Shown in pieces: positions 33,955-42,420 of a DNA stretch of 64,000 nt. The DNA lies in contig NZ_JBJGED010000021.1 of assembly GCF_045062745.1 (NCBI RefSeq), positions 1 through 64,000 of the forward strand, in the 5' to 3' direction. The notes under the pieces are model-generated. The model was not told the origin of the DNA and did not search any database. It saw nothing but the letters and a program-made list of their open reading frames with translations. The position numbers were made by a program, and so were the translations under genes. This DNA is from Paenibacillus_AA sp045062745 (GTDB lineage: Bacteria > Bacillota > Bacilli > Paenibacillales > NBRC-103111). Each line of letters begins with the position of its first letter. The first letter of the stretch is position 1.

Positions 33955-35601
33955 TCAATCGGTTTTGAACGTGACCTTTTTGCCAAGCGCTGTAGAAATT
34001 TGCTCCGCGTATGCGTCGAAGATCGCTTTCGCTTTATACGTATCGAGCAGTTCTTGCAAGTATTTCGGCCAGTTGCTGGAGTCTTTCTCCTCGAACAATA
34101 CTTTCACTTGCTTAGCACGCATTTGGGTGCGGTAAGAGCCGATATCAAGCCCTACAGGAGGAACTACGTTCGTTCCGAGCAAGTAGTATTTGTTCTTCTT
34201 CATGGTGGCGAGAATTTCGCGGTCATGATCGGTTTCGCGCGGGTCGATGATTTGGATGCCGATTTGGTTGGATGGATCCTTCACGTTGTAGCTGAATACA
34301 CTGCTCCAAATTTCCGTAAAGTTACCGTTGTCGCCGATGTCCTTCTTGATCGCATCCGGAATCAGAGTAACCTTGTTGCCTTCTTTCTTGTAATGCACGT
34401 TTTCTTTCCCGAAGTTGGTGAGCAGGTACCCTTCCGGCGTTGCAAGGTAATCGAGAATCTCGATGGTGCGCTCAATTTTTTTAGGATCCGCTTTTGCGTT
34501 GAACAGGAACGGTACGCCTGGCAGCGGCTCGTAGCTGACCGGCACGTCGCCCGCGATATGGAACGCCGCGAATTCGGCTTTTTGGTTGCCGGTTACTTCG
34601 CGCGTCTTTTTCTGAACGCTGTTGTTCGTATTGTCGAAGGCAATGTCGCGGACCGCCGAGTAGAAAATGCCGGCCTTGCCTTGTTGAATCTTCGTTAACT
34701 GCTCCCCGGATTTGTTCAGGAACCAGTCGGGATCGACCACCTTCATATCGAGCAGCTTGCGGATATCGTCCAGTACCTTGGCGGTGCGGACGTTCGTGCC
34801 GCTATCGATGAAATTGTTGTCTTTATCCACATAGAAGCTCGCAGGGACCAAGCCGTTCTTCACCCATTCCGGGAAGTCCCCGGTGATGGACGTTCCGGCG
34901 CCGGCAGTAGTGAACCCATACGTATCGTTCTTGCCGTTGCCGTCAGGATCGTTGAACGTAAACGCCTTCATGACCGCGACCATTTCGTCGTAGTTTGTCG
35001 GCACTTTCAGCTTGAGGCTAGGATCTTTCGCATTCAGCGCATCGATCCAGTCTTTCCGAACATAATAAGAGAAGTAGGCGTTTTTCTCGAAAGGTACAGG
35101 AGCGCGCATGAACTTGCCGCCGACTTGGTAACGCTTCATCTCCGTGTCGGTAACCCACTTGAAGTAGTTCGGCATCTTGGCCGGCGTCACATAATTCGTC
35201 ATATCCATGAGAGCGCCGTCTGTGACGTACTTGGTCGTAGCGGTGCCCTCAGCCTGGAACATGTCAGGCGCGCTGCCCGAAGCAAGCAGCGTATTCAGCT
35301 TCTGCGTAAATTCCGGACCCATAGCCATATAGTCCAGCTTAATTTCTACGTTGAACTTTTCTTCTAGCGTCTTCTTGATAAAATCTTTATCCCCGGATGG
35401 AAGGCTGGAGTTGTTCGTCGGCGTACCGACCATCCAGCTGAGGGTCAGCTTTTCTTTGGTCGGGGCCGCAGATTTGGCCGGGCTGGAAGAGTTGCCTGGA
35501 GTAGGCGTCGCGGAGCCTGTATCCGATTTGCCGCAAGCGCTAAGAATGAGTGCCGATGCCATCGTTAATACTACGACTTGATTGAACCGCTTTTTCAACA
35601 A
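33955..35601 (-). CDS. extracellular solute-binding lipoprotein (copy 1)
   Basis: A 548-aa ABC-importer binding protein of the large sugar/oligosaccharide type common in Paenibacillus (LplA/YtcQ-like). The signal peptide ends in ALILSAC, and a Ser/Thr/Pro linker follows the lipid-anchored Cys. FNVEIKLDYMAMGPEF, FNDPDGNGKNDTYGF (calcium-loop-like) and a C-terminal half rich in aromatic residues fit the family. The start is probably TTG 35601 or 35598 after GGGAGG; the in-frame ATG upstream lies before that site. There are no permeases nearby, so it is an orphan. It is nearly identical to the next gene upstream. Confidence 0.88.
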   Translation of the reverse strand: MLKKRFNQVVVLTMASALILSACGKSDTGSATPTPGNSSSPAKSAAPTKEKLTLSWMVGTPTNNSSLPSGDKDFIKKTLEEKFNVEIKLDYMAMGPEFTQKLNTLLASGSAPDMFQAEGTATTKYVTDGALMDMTNYVTPAKMPNYFKWVTDTEMKRYQVGGKFMRAPVPFEKNAYFSYYVRKDWIDALNAKDPSLKLKVPTNYDEMVAVMKAFTFNDPDGNGKNDTYGFTTAGAGTSITGDFPEWVKNGLVPASFYVDKDNNFIDSGTNVRTAKVLDDIRKLLDMKVVDPDWFLNKSGEQLTKIQQGKAGIFYSAVRDIAFDNTNNSVQKKTREVTGNQKAEFAAFHIAGDVPVSYEPLPGVPFLFNAKADPKKIERTIEILDYLATPEGYLLTNFGKENVHYKKEGNKVTLIPDAIKKDIGDNGNFTEIWSSVFSYNVKDPSNQIGIQIIDPRETDHDREILATMKKNKYYLLGTNVVPPVGLDIGSYRTQMRAKQVKVLFEEKDSSNWPKYLQELLDTYKAKAIFDAYAEQISTALGKKVTFKTD

Positions 35602-35666
35602 GATGACCTCCCTGGGATTCAAAATGTTTGATTTTTGTTTGTCTGTTCATACTGTGCACCTTTACT

Positions 35667-35680
35667 AGAAACCGCTTACA
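35667..35680. promoter_or_regulatory. cre-like site, copy 1
   Basis: On the minus strand TGTAAGCGGTTTCT matches the CcpA target TGWAANCGNTNWCA at all but the last base. It lies about 65 bp upstream of the probable TTG start. The rest of the 35602-35940 gap is AT-rich leader with no credible gene. Confidence 0.6.
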
Positions 35681-35940
35681 ATCAATACCTATTATGTTGG
35701 AATATAAGCGACACCTCCAGCCGTAATTTATGGAAATACCACTGTATAACAATTTAGCGGATCTGTATTTTACATGTATAGAATTTATAAAAGTATATCC
35801 TGTACCTATCCTGTATGTAACTATAATATAGCATAAAGGTTTGTCTAGGCAACTACCTTTTTTACTATCTAAATCCTCCCTTCTCCGATATTAAGAGCAA
35901 GGGAGAATCTATAGTTATGGATTGGGTGATTCTTGTAATT

Positions 35941-35972
35941 AAAAAGCCCCCGGGTGTTAAAACCCGGGAGCC
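35941..35972 (-). terminator. terminator of the second solute-binding protein gene
   Basis: CTCCCGGGTT pairs with ACCCGGGGG around a short loop, followed on the minus strand by CTTTTT. Confidence 0.85.
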
Positions 35973-35986
35973 GTATTCGTGGAATA

Positions 35987-37633
35987 TCAATCTGTTTTGA
36001 ACGTAACCTTTTTGCCAAGAGCTGTGGAGATTTGCTCCGCGTATGCGTCGAAGATCGCTTTCGCTTTATACGTATCGAGCAATTCTTGCAGATATTTCGG
36101 CCAGTTGCTGGAATCTTTCTCTTCGAACAGCACTTTGACTTGCTTAGCCCGCATCTGAGTCCGGTATGAGCCGATATCCAGGCCTACAGGAGGTACGACG
36201 TTCGTACCGAGCAAGTAGTATTTGTTTTTCTTCATGGAAGCAAGGATAGCGCGGTCATGGTCCGTTTCGCGAGGATCTACGATTTGCAATCCGATCGTGT
36301 TGGAAGGATCCTTGACATTATAGCTGAATACGCCGCCCCATATTTCGGTGAAGTTGCCGTTGTCGCTGATGTCCTTCTTAATCGCGTCCGGGATAAGCGT
36401 GATTTTATTGCCTTCCTTCTTGTAGTGCACGTTCTCCTTACCGAAGTTGGCGAGCAGATAGCCTTCCGGGCTAGCCAGCCAGTCTAGGATCTCGATCGTA
36501 CGTTCCACTTTTTTCGGATCCGCTTTGGCGTTGAACAGGAACGGTACGCCTGGGAGCGGCTCATAGGTGACCGGAACGTCGCCCGCAATATGGAAAGCGG
36601 CGAACTCGGCTTTTTGGTTACCCGTAGTTTCGCGAGTCTTTTTCTGGACGCTGTTGCTCGTGTTGTCGAAGGCTATGTCACGGACGGTGGAATAGAATAT
36701 CCCCGCTTTTCCTTGCTGAATCTTCGTGAATTGATCACCTGATTTGTTCAGGAACCAATCGGGATCGACGACTTTCAAATCCAGCGTTTTGCGGATATCC
36801 TCCAGAACCTTGGCGGTTCGGAGGTTCGTGCCGCTGTCGATGAAGTTGTTGTCCTTGTCGACATAAAAGCCCGCCGGCACCATGCCGTTCTTCACCCACT
36901 CAGGAAAGTCGCCCGGGATGGACGTCCCTGCCCCGGCGGTCGTGAACCCGTACGTATCGTTTTTGCCGTTACCGTCCGGATCGTTGAAAGTGAAAGCCTT
37001 CATGACCGCGAGCATTTCGTCATAGTTCGTCGGCACCTTCAGCTTGAGGTTCGGATCCTTCGCGTTCAACGCATCGATCCAGTCTTTCCTTACATAATAA
37101 GAGATGTACCAGTTCTTTTCAAAAGGCACCGGAGCGCGCATGAACTTGCCGCCGACCTGATACCGCTTCATCTCCGTATCGGTAACCCATTTAAAATAGT
37201 TGGGCATTTTGGCCGGCGTTACGTAATTGGTCAGATCCAGGACTGCGCCATCATTTACGTATTTAGACGTTGCGGTGCCTTCCGCATGGAACATATCAGG
37301 CGCAGTGCCCGACGCGAGAAGCGTATTCAGCTTCGTGGTGAATTCCGGACCCATGGCCATGTAATCCAACTTGATCTCGACGTTGAATTTTTCTTCGATG
37401 GCTTTCTTAACGAAGTCCTTGTCCCCGGAAGGGAGGCTGGAGTTGTTCGTAGGCGTACCGACCATCCAGTTCAATGTGAGCTTTTCTTTGGTAGGGGCCG
37501 CAGATTTGGCCGGACTGGATGAATTGCCTGGAGTAGGCGTCGCGGAGCCCGTATCCGATTTGCCGCAGGCGCTAAGAATGAGTGCCGATGCCATCGTCAA
37601 TACGACGACTTGATTGAACCGCTTTTTCAACAA
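35987..37633 (-). CDS. extracellular solute-binding lipoprotein (copy 2)
   Basis: A 548-aa protein, exactly the same length as copy 1 and nearly identical across the signal peptide, linker and both lobes. Differences are scattered substitutions (for example KNAYFSYY against KNWYISYY, and SITGDF against SIPGDF), some close to what may be the sugar cleft. The upstream leader, ribosome site, cre-like motif and terminator are also duplicated, so the event copied a whole transcription unit. Start TTG 37633 (or 37630) as in copy 1. Confidence 0.88.
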   Translation of the reverse strand: MLKKRFNQVVVLTMASALILSACGKSDTGSATPTPGNSSSPAKSAAPTKEKLTLNWMVGTPTNNSSLPSGDKDFVKKAIEEKFNVEIKLDYMAMGPEFTTKLNTLLASGTAPDMFHAEGTATSKYVNDGAVLDLTNYVTPAKMPNYFKWVTDTEMKRYQVGGKFMRAPVPFEKNWYISYYVRKDWIDALNAKDPNLKLKVPTNYDEMLAVMKAFTFNDPDGNGKNDTYGFTTAGAGTSIPGDFPEWVKNGMVPAGFYVDKDNNFIDSGTNLRTAKVLEDIRKTLDLKVVDPDWFLNKSGDQFTKIQQGKAGIFYSTVRDIAFDNTSNSVQKKTRETTGNQKAEFAAFHIAGDVPVTYEPLPGVPFLFNAKADPKKVERTIEILDWLASPEGYLLANFGKENVHYKKEGNKITLIPDAIKKDISDNGNFTEIWGGVFSYNVKDPSNTIGLQIVDPRETDHDRAILASMKKNKYYLLGTNVVPPVGLDIGSYRTQMRAKQVKVLFEEKDSSNWPKYLQELLDTYKAKAIFDAYAEQISTALGKKVTFKTD

Positions 37634-37697
37634 GATGACCTCCCTGAGATTCAAAATGTTTGATAGTGTCTGTCTGTTCATGCTGTGCACATTCATT

Positions 37698-37711
37698 AGA
37701 AATCGCTTACA
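37698..37711. promoter_or_regulatory. cre-like site, copy 2
   Basis: On the minus strand TGTAAGCGATTTCT matches the CcpA cre consensus except for the last base, at the same distance from the gene as in copy 1. Confidence 0.6.
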
Positions 37712-37864
37712 ATCATTACGTGTTATGTTGGAATATAAGCGACACCTCCAGCCGTAGTGTATGGAAATAACGATATACGAATAATTCTATTGTTACATGT
37801 ATAAATCCTGTATGTAACTAATATAGCATAAGTATTTGTCTACGCAACCACCTTTTTTCTGCCT

Positions 37865-38977
37865 CTATGGCCTCCAATCTCCGAGCACTGCTCTCGCCTT
37901 GGAAAACCCGGTAAAATCCGCGTTTCTATCATGCGTGCGGAGCACTTGCAATTCTAGCAAATTACCGGTTCCGTCCGAGAGGAGCGGCACATATTGAATG
38001 GCCGAATCGGCGGAAGCGATCTCGCCTGTATGGCCGTCGCTCTGCTCTGCCGGGTCCGCGTAATCGCACCGGATGGCATACCGCACTTCTTGCGGCCGGC
38101 TGTATCCCGGCATCGGGTCGATTCCATCTACGACCGACTCCAGCTGGATCCCTTGCAGGTAGATCGGCAATCCGTGCCATTGAGCCGCATAGTGGTGCGC
38201 CAGCGACTGGAAGCCGCTTCTGGACGGATGTACGTCGTCTACGAATAAGCCCGGATGGACCCCGATCCCCCGTTCGCGATCGAGCGACCACTCGTAGAAA
38301 TCGACGACCGTCGCTCCATAAGCGGGCAACTGCTCGCTCATCCAGGCGTTCAGACGGCGAATCTGGTCGCGCCAGGCCGGCGTAGCCGCATTATGGTCGC
38401 CCATATTGGAGAAGATGCAGAGGATGCCGTGCTCCTTGGCGCTCTGAGCCATCTGGATCCAGTAACGCTGGATGAAGCCATCGTCCCGATTCTGGAATAC
38501 GTCGTTGATGCCCGCCACGATGAATACCGCATAAGGCTTGCGAGACAGCGTCCGTACGCCTCTTCCGTCTCCCAGCTCAATCGTGTCCGCCAGCACGTCC
38601 CGGCGCCACCTGGCCCAGATCTCGTCGGTCCGCTGGCCGCCGATGCCGTGATTGTACCAATGCAGGCCGGTAATGGCGCCCAGCTCGTACGACAGCTGAC
38701 CCGGGACGTTCCGGTGGTGCGGGCTGAAGCCAGGCGCCCCGTCCACTTGCATCCGGCTGCGCGTCTGCGGCGAGCCCGCGCTTATGCTGTCCCCGATTAC
38801 GACGCCGAACGGCAGGTGAAACCGGAATGTGGCCGACTCGGCTGAGCTTGTCCGCAAGGGCTCTACCCAGCAGGCGGATCGCTCGGCGACCGCGCTGATC
38901 AAGCCGTTCGGCTGGTTGATCGTGCCGTGCGTCGGAGGGTTCTGTTGCTCTCCTTGCATAGTGACGAGCTTGCGCAT
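37865..38977 (-). CDS. SGNH/GDSL-family hydrolase
   Basis: A 370-aa hydrolase with the SGNH blocks: VVIGDSISAG (catalytic Ser), GIGGQRTDEIW (Gly), VAGINDVFQN (Asn) and DDVHPSRSGF (Asp and His). There is no signal peptide from the chosen ATG at 38977, which has GGGGAG eight bases upstream. A ~60-residue N-terminal segment and a ~90-residue C-terminal segment flank the core. Family activities include esterases, lipases and carbohydrate deacetylases; the substrate is unknown. Confidence 0.85.
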   Translation of the reverse strand: MRKLVTMQGEQQNPPTHGTINQPNGLISAVAERSACWVEPLRTSSAESATFRFHLPFGVVIGDSISAGSPQTRSRMQVDGAPGFSPHHRNVPGQLSYELGAITGLHWYNHGIGGQRTDEIWARWRRDVLADTIELGDGRGVRTLSRKPYAVFIVAGINDVFQNRDDGFIQRYWIQMAQSAKEHGILCIFSNMGDHNAATPAWRDQIRRLNAWMSEQLPAYGATVVDFYEWSLDRERGIGVHPGLFVDDVHPSRSGFQSLAHHYAAQWHGLPIYLQGIQLESVVDGIDPMPGYSRPQEVRYAIRCDYADPAEQSDGHTGEIASADSAIQYVPLLSDGTGNLLELQVLRTHDRNADFTGFSKARAVLGDWRP

Positions 38978-39160
38978 GGAATCGACTCCCCTTCTACTGA
39001 ACAATGATTTCGTAGATTGTACTATATTATCTTTCGTCTTGTGTGCCGGATTTGTGAAGGGACAAGTCAATTTTTGACTGCCCTTGATAAGAAAGTTATG
39101 GTAATCCGACTATTTTTTTGATACGGTAAATGGGTTCTAGTTCTATTCGGGAGGTAGCAC

Positions 39161-39490
39161 GTGGAAAAGAAATGGTTTACGTTCGGTCATATTCCGGCGA
39201 TTCATCTCGTCACATTATTGTTTTATACCGGGCTCATTCCGATCGTTTACAAGGCAACCGCATTCGGAAAATCGACTTCCCTTCATCATACGATAATGAA
39301 GACGGTTCCGGATGGCCGCGGCATGTATACGGGCATAGAAGTGCCGAACGTATCGCTTGGGATCTTGTACGGCCTTCTCGCTTTCGCGATCGGCGTTGTA
39401 GTATGGAAAGTCGTATGCGAGATTTTGCTTATCGTCCTCCGGTATTTCGAAAGAGCCCGGAACGTTGACAAACACGGACCGGAGTTGTAA
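39161..39490 (+). CDS. small membrane protein, DUF4282-like
   Basis: A 109-aa protein starting at GTG 39161 after GGGAGG. Two hydrophobic segments (about residues 13-31 and 68-92) flank a polar loop. The second ends in VWKVVCEILLIVLRYFER, which resembles the end of DUF4282 proteins. Function is unknown. It is on the same strand as the thiamine operon but separated from it by the TPP riboswitch and terminator. Confidence 0.6.
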   Translation: MEKKWFTFGHIPAIHLVTLLFYTGLIPIVYKATAFGKSTSLHHTIMKTVPDGRGMYTGIEVPNVSLGILYGLLAFAIGVVVWKVVCEILLIVLRYFERARNVDKHGPEL

Positions 39491-39513
39491 GGTGGAAGTA
39501 ATAGAATCGGCCG

Positions 39514-39672
39514 ACTGGGGGAGCCTGAAGAGCGCAGGCTGAGATGAAGACACGTATGCTTCGAACCCTTTGAACCTGTCTGGTTAGGACCAGCGTAGGG
39601 AAGTGGAGCAAGGCGACCGTTCGCCTGCATGAGCTAGTGACATGTATCCGTCCCTTGGGGGGCGGATTTTTT
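39514..39672 (+). promoter_or_regulatory. thi box: TPP riboswitch with terminator
   Basis: The thiamine pyrophosphate aptamer (about 39514-39604) has the conserved words GCTGAGA, ACCCTTTGAACCTG, CTGGTTAGGACCAGCGTAGGGAA. A terminator follows: ATCCG-TCCC paired with GGGG-CGGAT (39646-39667), then a T run. TPP binding would stop transcription before thiF, so the six-gene thiamine operon is feedback-repressed. This fills the 270-bp gap before thiF. Confidence 0.96.
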
Positions 39673-39760
39673 GTTAACCCCGGGATCCCCGCAAAGTAGC
39701 AGGAATAAGCTTCAAGGGCCTACATCACTTTGTGGGGTTTCTTACATTTGGAGGCGTGCT

Positions 39761-40786
39761 ATGGATAAGAAGGAAACATTCGAGCGTTACTCGCGGCAGA
39801 TGCTGTTCGCTCCGATCGGCGCCGACGGGCAGAGCAAGCTGTCGGCCGCTTCCGTCCTCATCGTCGGCATGGGCGCGCTCGGTACCGTGTTGGCCAACCA
39901 TATGGTGCGCGCCGGCGTCGGCCATGTCCGGTTCGTGGACCGGGACTATGTCGAGGCGAGCAATCTGCAGCGGCAAATGCTGTACGACGAAGACGACGTT
40001 CGCGGCTCGCTGCCGAAGGCGATCGCCGCCGAGCGGAAGCTGGCCCGCATCAACTCGCTCGTCAAGCTGGAGCCCGTCGTAGCTGACGTCACGACAGCTA
40101 ACATCATGACGCTCATGGACGGCGTCGACCTCGTCCTGGACGGAACCGACAATTTCCATACCCGCTTCCTGCTGAATGACGCCTGCTTCAAGCTGGGCAT
40201 TCCGTTCGTCTATGGCGGCGCCGTCGGTTCGCGGGGCATGAGCGCCAGCTTCGTGCCCGGCGTCACGCCGTGCCTGCGCTGCCTCATTCAGCCGGGCGAC
40301 GGAACGGCCGAGACTTGCGACCGCGTCGGCGTGCTCTCCCCGGTCGTCGATATCTCCGCGTCCTTTCAGGCCGTCGAAGCGCTGAAGCTGCTAGTCGGAG
40401 CCGGTTCGGCAAGGCGGACCAGTCTCGTGACGTTCGACGTGTGGCACAACTATCACTACGAAATGAAGATTGGCACGCCGAATCCCGAGTGCCCCACATG
40501 CGGCACGCACGAGTACCCTTCCCTTCATGCGAACGAAGCGGAGGAAGTCGGTTCGTTGTGCGGGCGGGAGACGGTGCAATTCCGCCTGGCGGCCCGATTC
40601 GATCTGGCCGAGTGGGAGGATCGTCTGTCCGGGGCGGTTACCGTGGAACGGAATCCGTTTCTATTGAAGGCTCATCTCCCCGAAGGCGAACGGATCGTGC
40701 TGTTCCCCGACGGCCGCGCGCTCGTCCAAGGAACGGAAGACCCGGTTCGGGCGAAGACGCTGTACGCGCGCTATATTGGAATGTAG
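39761..40786 (+). CDS. thiF: sulfur carrier adenylyltransferase ThiF
   Basis: A 341-aa E1-like enzyme that adenylates the C-terminus of ThiS. It has RYSRQMLFAPIG at the N-terminus, the nucleotide loop VLIVGMGALGTVLANHMVRAG, DRDYVEASNLQRQ, DGTDNFHTRFLLND, and the zinc Cys pairs CLRC and CPTC. A C-terminal extension of about 80 residues follows the MoeB-like core. The start at ATG 39761 follows TTGGAGG. It is first in the operon. Confidence 0.94.
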   Translation: MDKKETFERYSRQMLFAPIGADGQSKLSAASVLIVGMGALGTVLANHMVRAGVGHVRFVDRDYVEASNLQRQMLYDEDDVRGSLPKAIAAERKLARINSLVKLEPVVADVTTANIMTLMDGVDLVLDGTDNFHTRFLLNDACFKLGIPFVYGGAVGSRGMSASFVPGVTPCLRCLIQPGDGTAETCDRVGVLSPVVDISASFQAVEALKLLVGAGSARRTSLVTFDVWHNYHYEMKIGTPNPECPTCGTHEYPSLHANEAEEVGSLCGRETVQFRLAARFDLAEWEDRLSGAVTVERNPFLLKAHLPEGERIVLFPDGRALVQGTEDPVRAKTLYARYIGM

Positions 40787-40797
40787 GAGGAATTCTT

Positions 40798-41451
40798 ATG
40801 AAGGATTTCAAGCTCTATGCGATCACCGGCGAGATGTTCCATCCCGGACGGCCGATGCTGGAGGTTATGGAAGAAGCGATTCTAGGCGGGGTCGATATCA
40901 TTCAATTGCGGGACAAATCCAGCTCCAAGCGGGACGTGCTGGACAAAGCGCACGCCCTTCGCGAGCTTACCCGGCGGTATGGTGTGACGTTCATCGTCAA
41001 CGATCACATAGACGTGGCGCTCGCCTGTGATGCGGACGGCATTCATCTCGGCCAGGACGACCTGCCGATCGAGGAGGCGCGGCGTATCGTCGGCCCGGAC
41101 AAGGTGATCGGCATCTCCACGCATGCGATCGAGGAAGCCCGGGCCGCCGAACGCGACGGCGCGGACTATATCGGCGTCGGCCCGGTGTTCGAGACGAAGA
41201 GCAAAGTCGACGTCGTAGCTCCGGTCTCGACCCGTTACGTAGAGCAGGTGGCCGCGGAGATCCGGATCCCGTTCGTCGCCATCGGCGGCATCAAGCTGCA
41301 CAACGTGGATCAAGTGCTCGCGGCCGGGGCGACCCGAATCTGCGCGATCAGTGAGATTGTAGGCAGCGCCGACGTACAAGGGACGTGCAGAGCGTTCCTG
41401 GATCGGATCGAGACCGCCGGCAGGAGGAATTCGCATGGAATTGTGGGTTAA
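40798..41451 (+). CDS. thiE: thiamine phosphate synthase ThiE (or TenI-like)
   Basis: A 217-aa TIM-barrel protein with ThiE landmarks: DIIQLRDK, FIVNDHIDVALACDADGIHLGQDDLP, GISTHAIEEA and AIGGI. These favour true ThiE, which joins HMP-PP and thiazole phosphate. The phosphate-loop variant GPVFETKSK, in place of the common PTxTK form, resembles the thiazole tautomerase TenI, which occupies a similar place in the B. subtilis operon. The intact HLGQDD and NDH blocks make ThiE more likely. Start ATG 40798 after TAGGAGG. Confidence 0.85.
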   Translation: MKDFKLYAITGEMFHPGRPMLEVMEEAILGGVDIIQLRDKSSSKRDVLDKAHALRELTRRYGVTFIVNDHIDVALACDADGIHLGQDDLPIEEARRIVGPDKVIGISTHAIEEARAAERDGADYIGVGPVFETKSKVDVVAPVSTRYVEQVAAEIRIPFVAIGGIKLHNVDQVLAAGATRICAISEIVGSADVQGTCRAFLDRIETAGRRNSHGIVG

Positions 41452-41632
41452 CGGCAGCCGGAAGACGAGCTCGGCATATACGGTCGAAGGTTTGCTGCAG
41501 GAATATGGCATGGAGCGCAAGCTGGTCGTGGTCGAGATCGACGGCGCGATTATTCAGCGCGACCAATGGGCCGAGACGGAATTGACGGCGGGCATGCGGA
41601 TCGAGCTCGTTCACTTTGTCGGAGGGGGATGA
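41435..41632 (+). CDS. thiS: sulfur carrier protein ThiS
   Basis: A 65-aa ubiquitin-like sulfur carrier ending in Gly-Gly-Gly after VHFVGGG; the terminal Gly is thiocarboxylated by ThiF. It begins inside the end of thiE (17-bp overlap) after an AGGAGG site and its stop overlaps the next start. Confidence 0.93.
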   Translation: MELWVNGSRKTSSAYTVEGLLQEYGMERKLVVVEIDGAIIQRDQWAETELTAGMRIELVHFVGGG

Positions 41633-42420
41633 CACATAGAATGGACACATCAAGCTTAGTTATTGGCGGGAAGACACTGCGCTCCCGCTTTTTCCTCGGT
41701 ACGGGCCGCTACCCGAACCCCTATGTACAGCGCCAGGCGATCGCCGCATCAGGCGCAGAAGTGCTGACATTCGCCATCAGACGAGTCAATCTGGATTCGC
41801 CGGAAGACGACTCGATTCTGCAGCATCTGGAGGAACGGCCCTATACGTTCCTGCCCAACACATCAGGGGCGCGAACGGCGGAGGAAGCGGTCCGTCTGGC
41901 CCGGCTCGCGCGCGCCTCGGGGCTTAGCGACTGGATCAAGGTCGAGATCAGCGCTTCCGAGAAGACCCTGCTCCCGGATCCGATCGAGACCTTGAAAGCG
42001 ACCGAGACGCTCGCGCGCGAAGGGTTCGTCGTGCTGCCCTATACGTCCGACGATCCGGTGCTGTGCAAACGGCTCGAGGAGGCCGGGGCGGCCGCGGTTA
42101 TGCCCGGCGGCTCGCCGATCGGCACCGGTCTCGGCATCCTCAATCCGTACAACCTCGGGTTGATCGTGGAGGATGCCGGGGTGCCGATCATCGTCGACGC
42201 CGGCCTCGGGTCGGCGATGGACGTCGCCCAGGCGATGGAGCTCGGCGCGGGGGGCGTGCTGATGAATACGCCGGTCGCCAAGGCGAAGGATCCGGTCCGG
42301 ATGGCCGAAGCGATGAAGCTCGCGATCGAGGCGGGCCGGCTGTCCTACCTGGCCGGGCGCATCCCGAAGAAGCGCTACGCATCGGCCAGCAGCGGCAGCG
42401 AAGAATGGGTGTTGAACTAG
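41629..42420 (+). CDS. thiG: thiazole synthase ThiG
   Basis: A 263-aa TIM-barrel enzyme forming the thiazole ring from DXP, the ThiS thiocarboxylate and dehydroglycine. It has LVIGGKTLRSRFFLGTGRYP, SDWIKVEISASEKTLLPDP (with the Schiff-base Lys region), VMPGGSPIGTGLGI and GVLMNTPVAKAKDP. ATG 41629 overlaps the thiS stop as ATGA; an internal ATG at 41641 is the alternative. Confidence 0.95.
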   Translation: MTHRMDTSSLVIGGKTLRSRFFLGTGRYPNPYVQRQAIAASGAEVLTFAIRRVNLDSPEDDSILQHLEERPYTFLPNTSGARTAEEAVRLARLARASGLSDWIKVEISASEKTLLPDPIETLKATETLAREGFVVLPYTSDDPVLCKRLEEAGAAAVMPGGSPIGTGLGILNPYNLGLIVEDAGVPIIVDAGLGSAMDVAQAMELGAGGVLMNTPVAKAKDPVRMAEAMKLAIEAGRLSYLAGRIPKKRYASASSGSEEWVLN

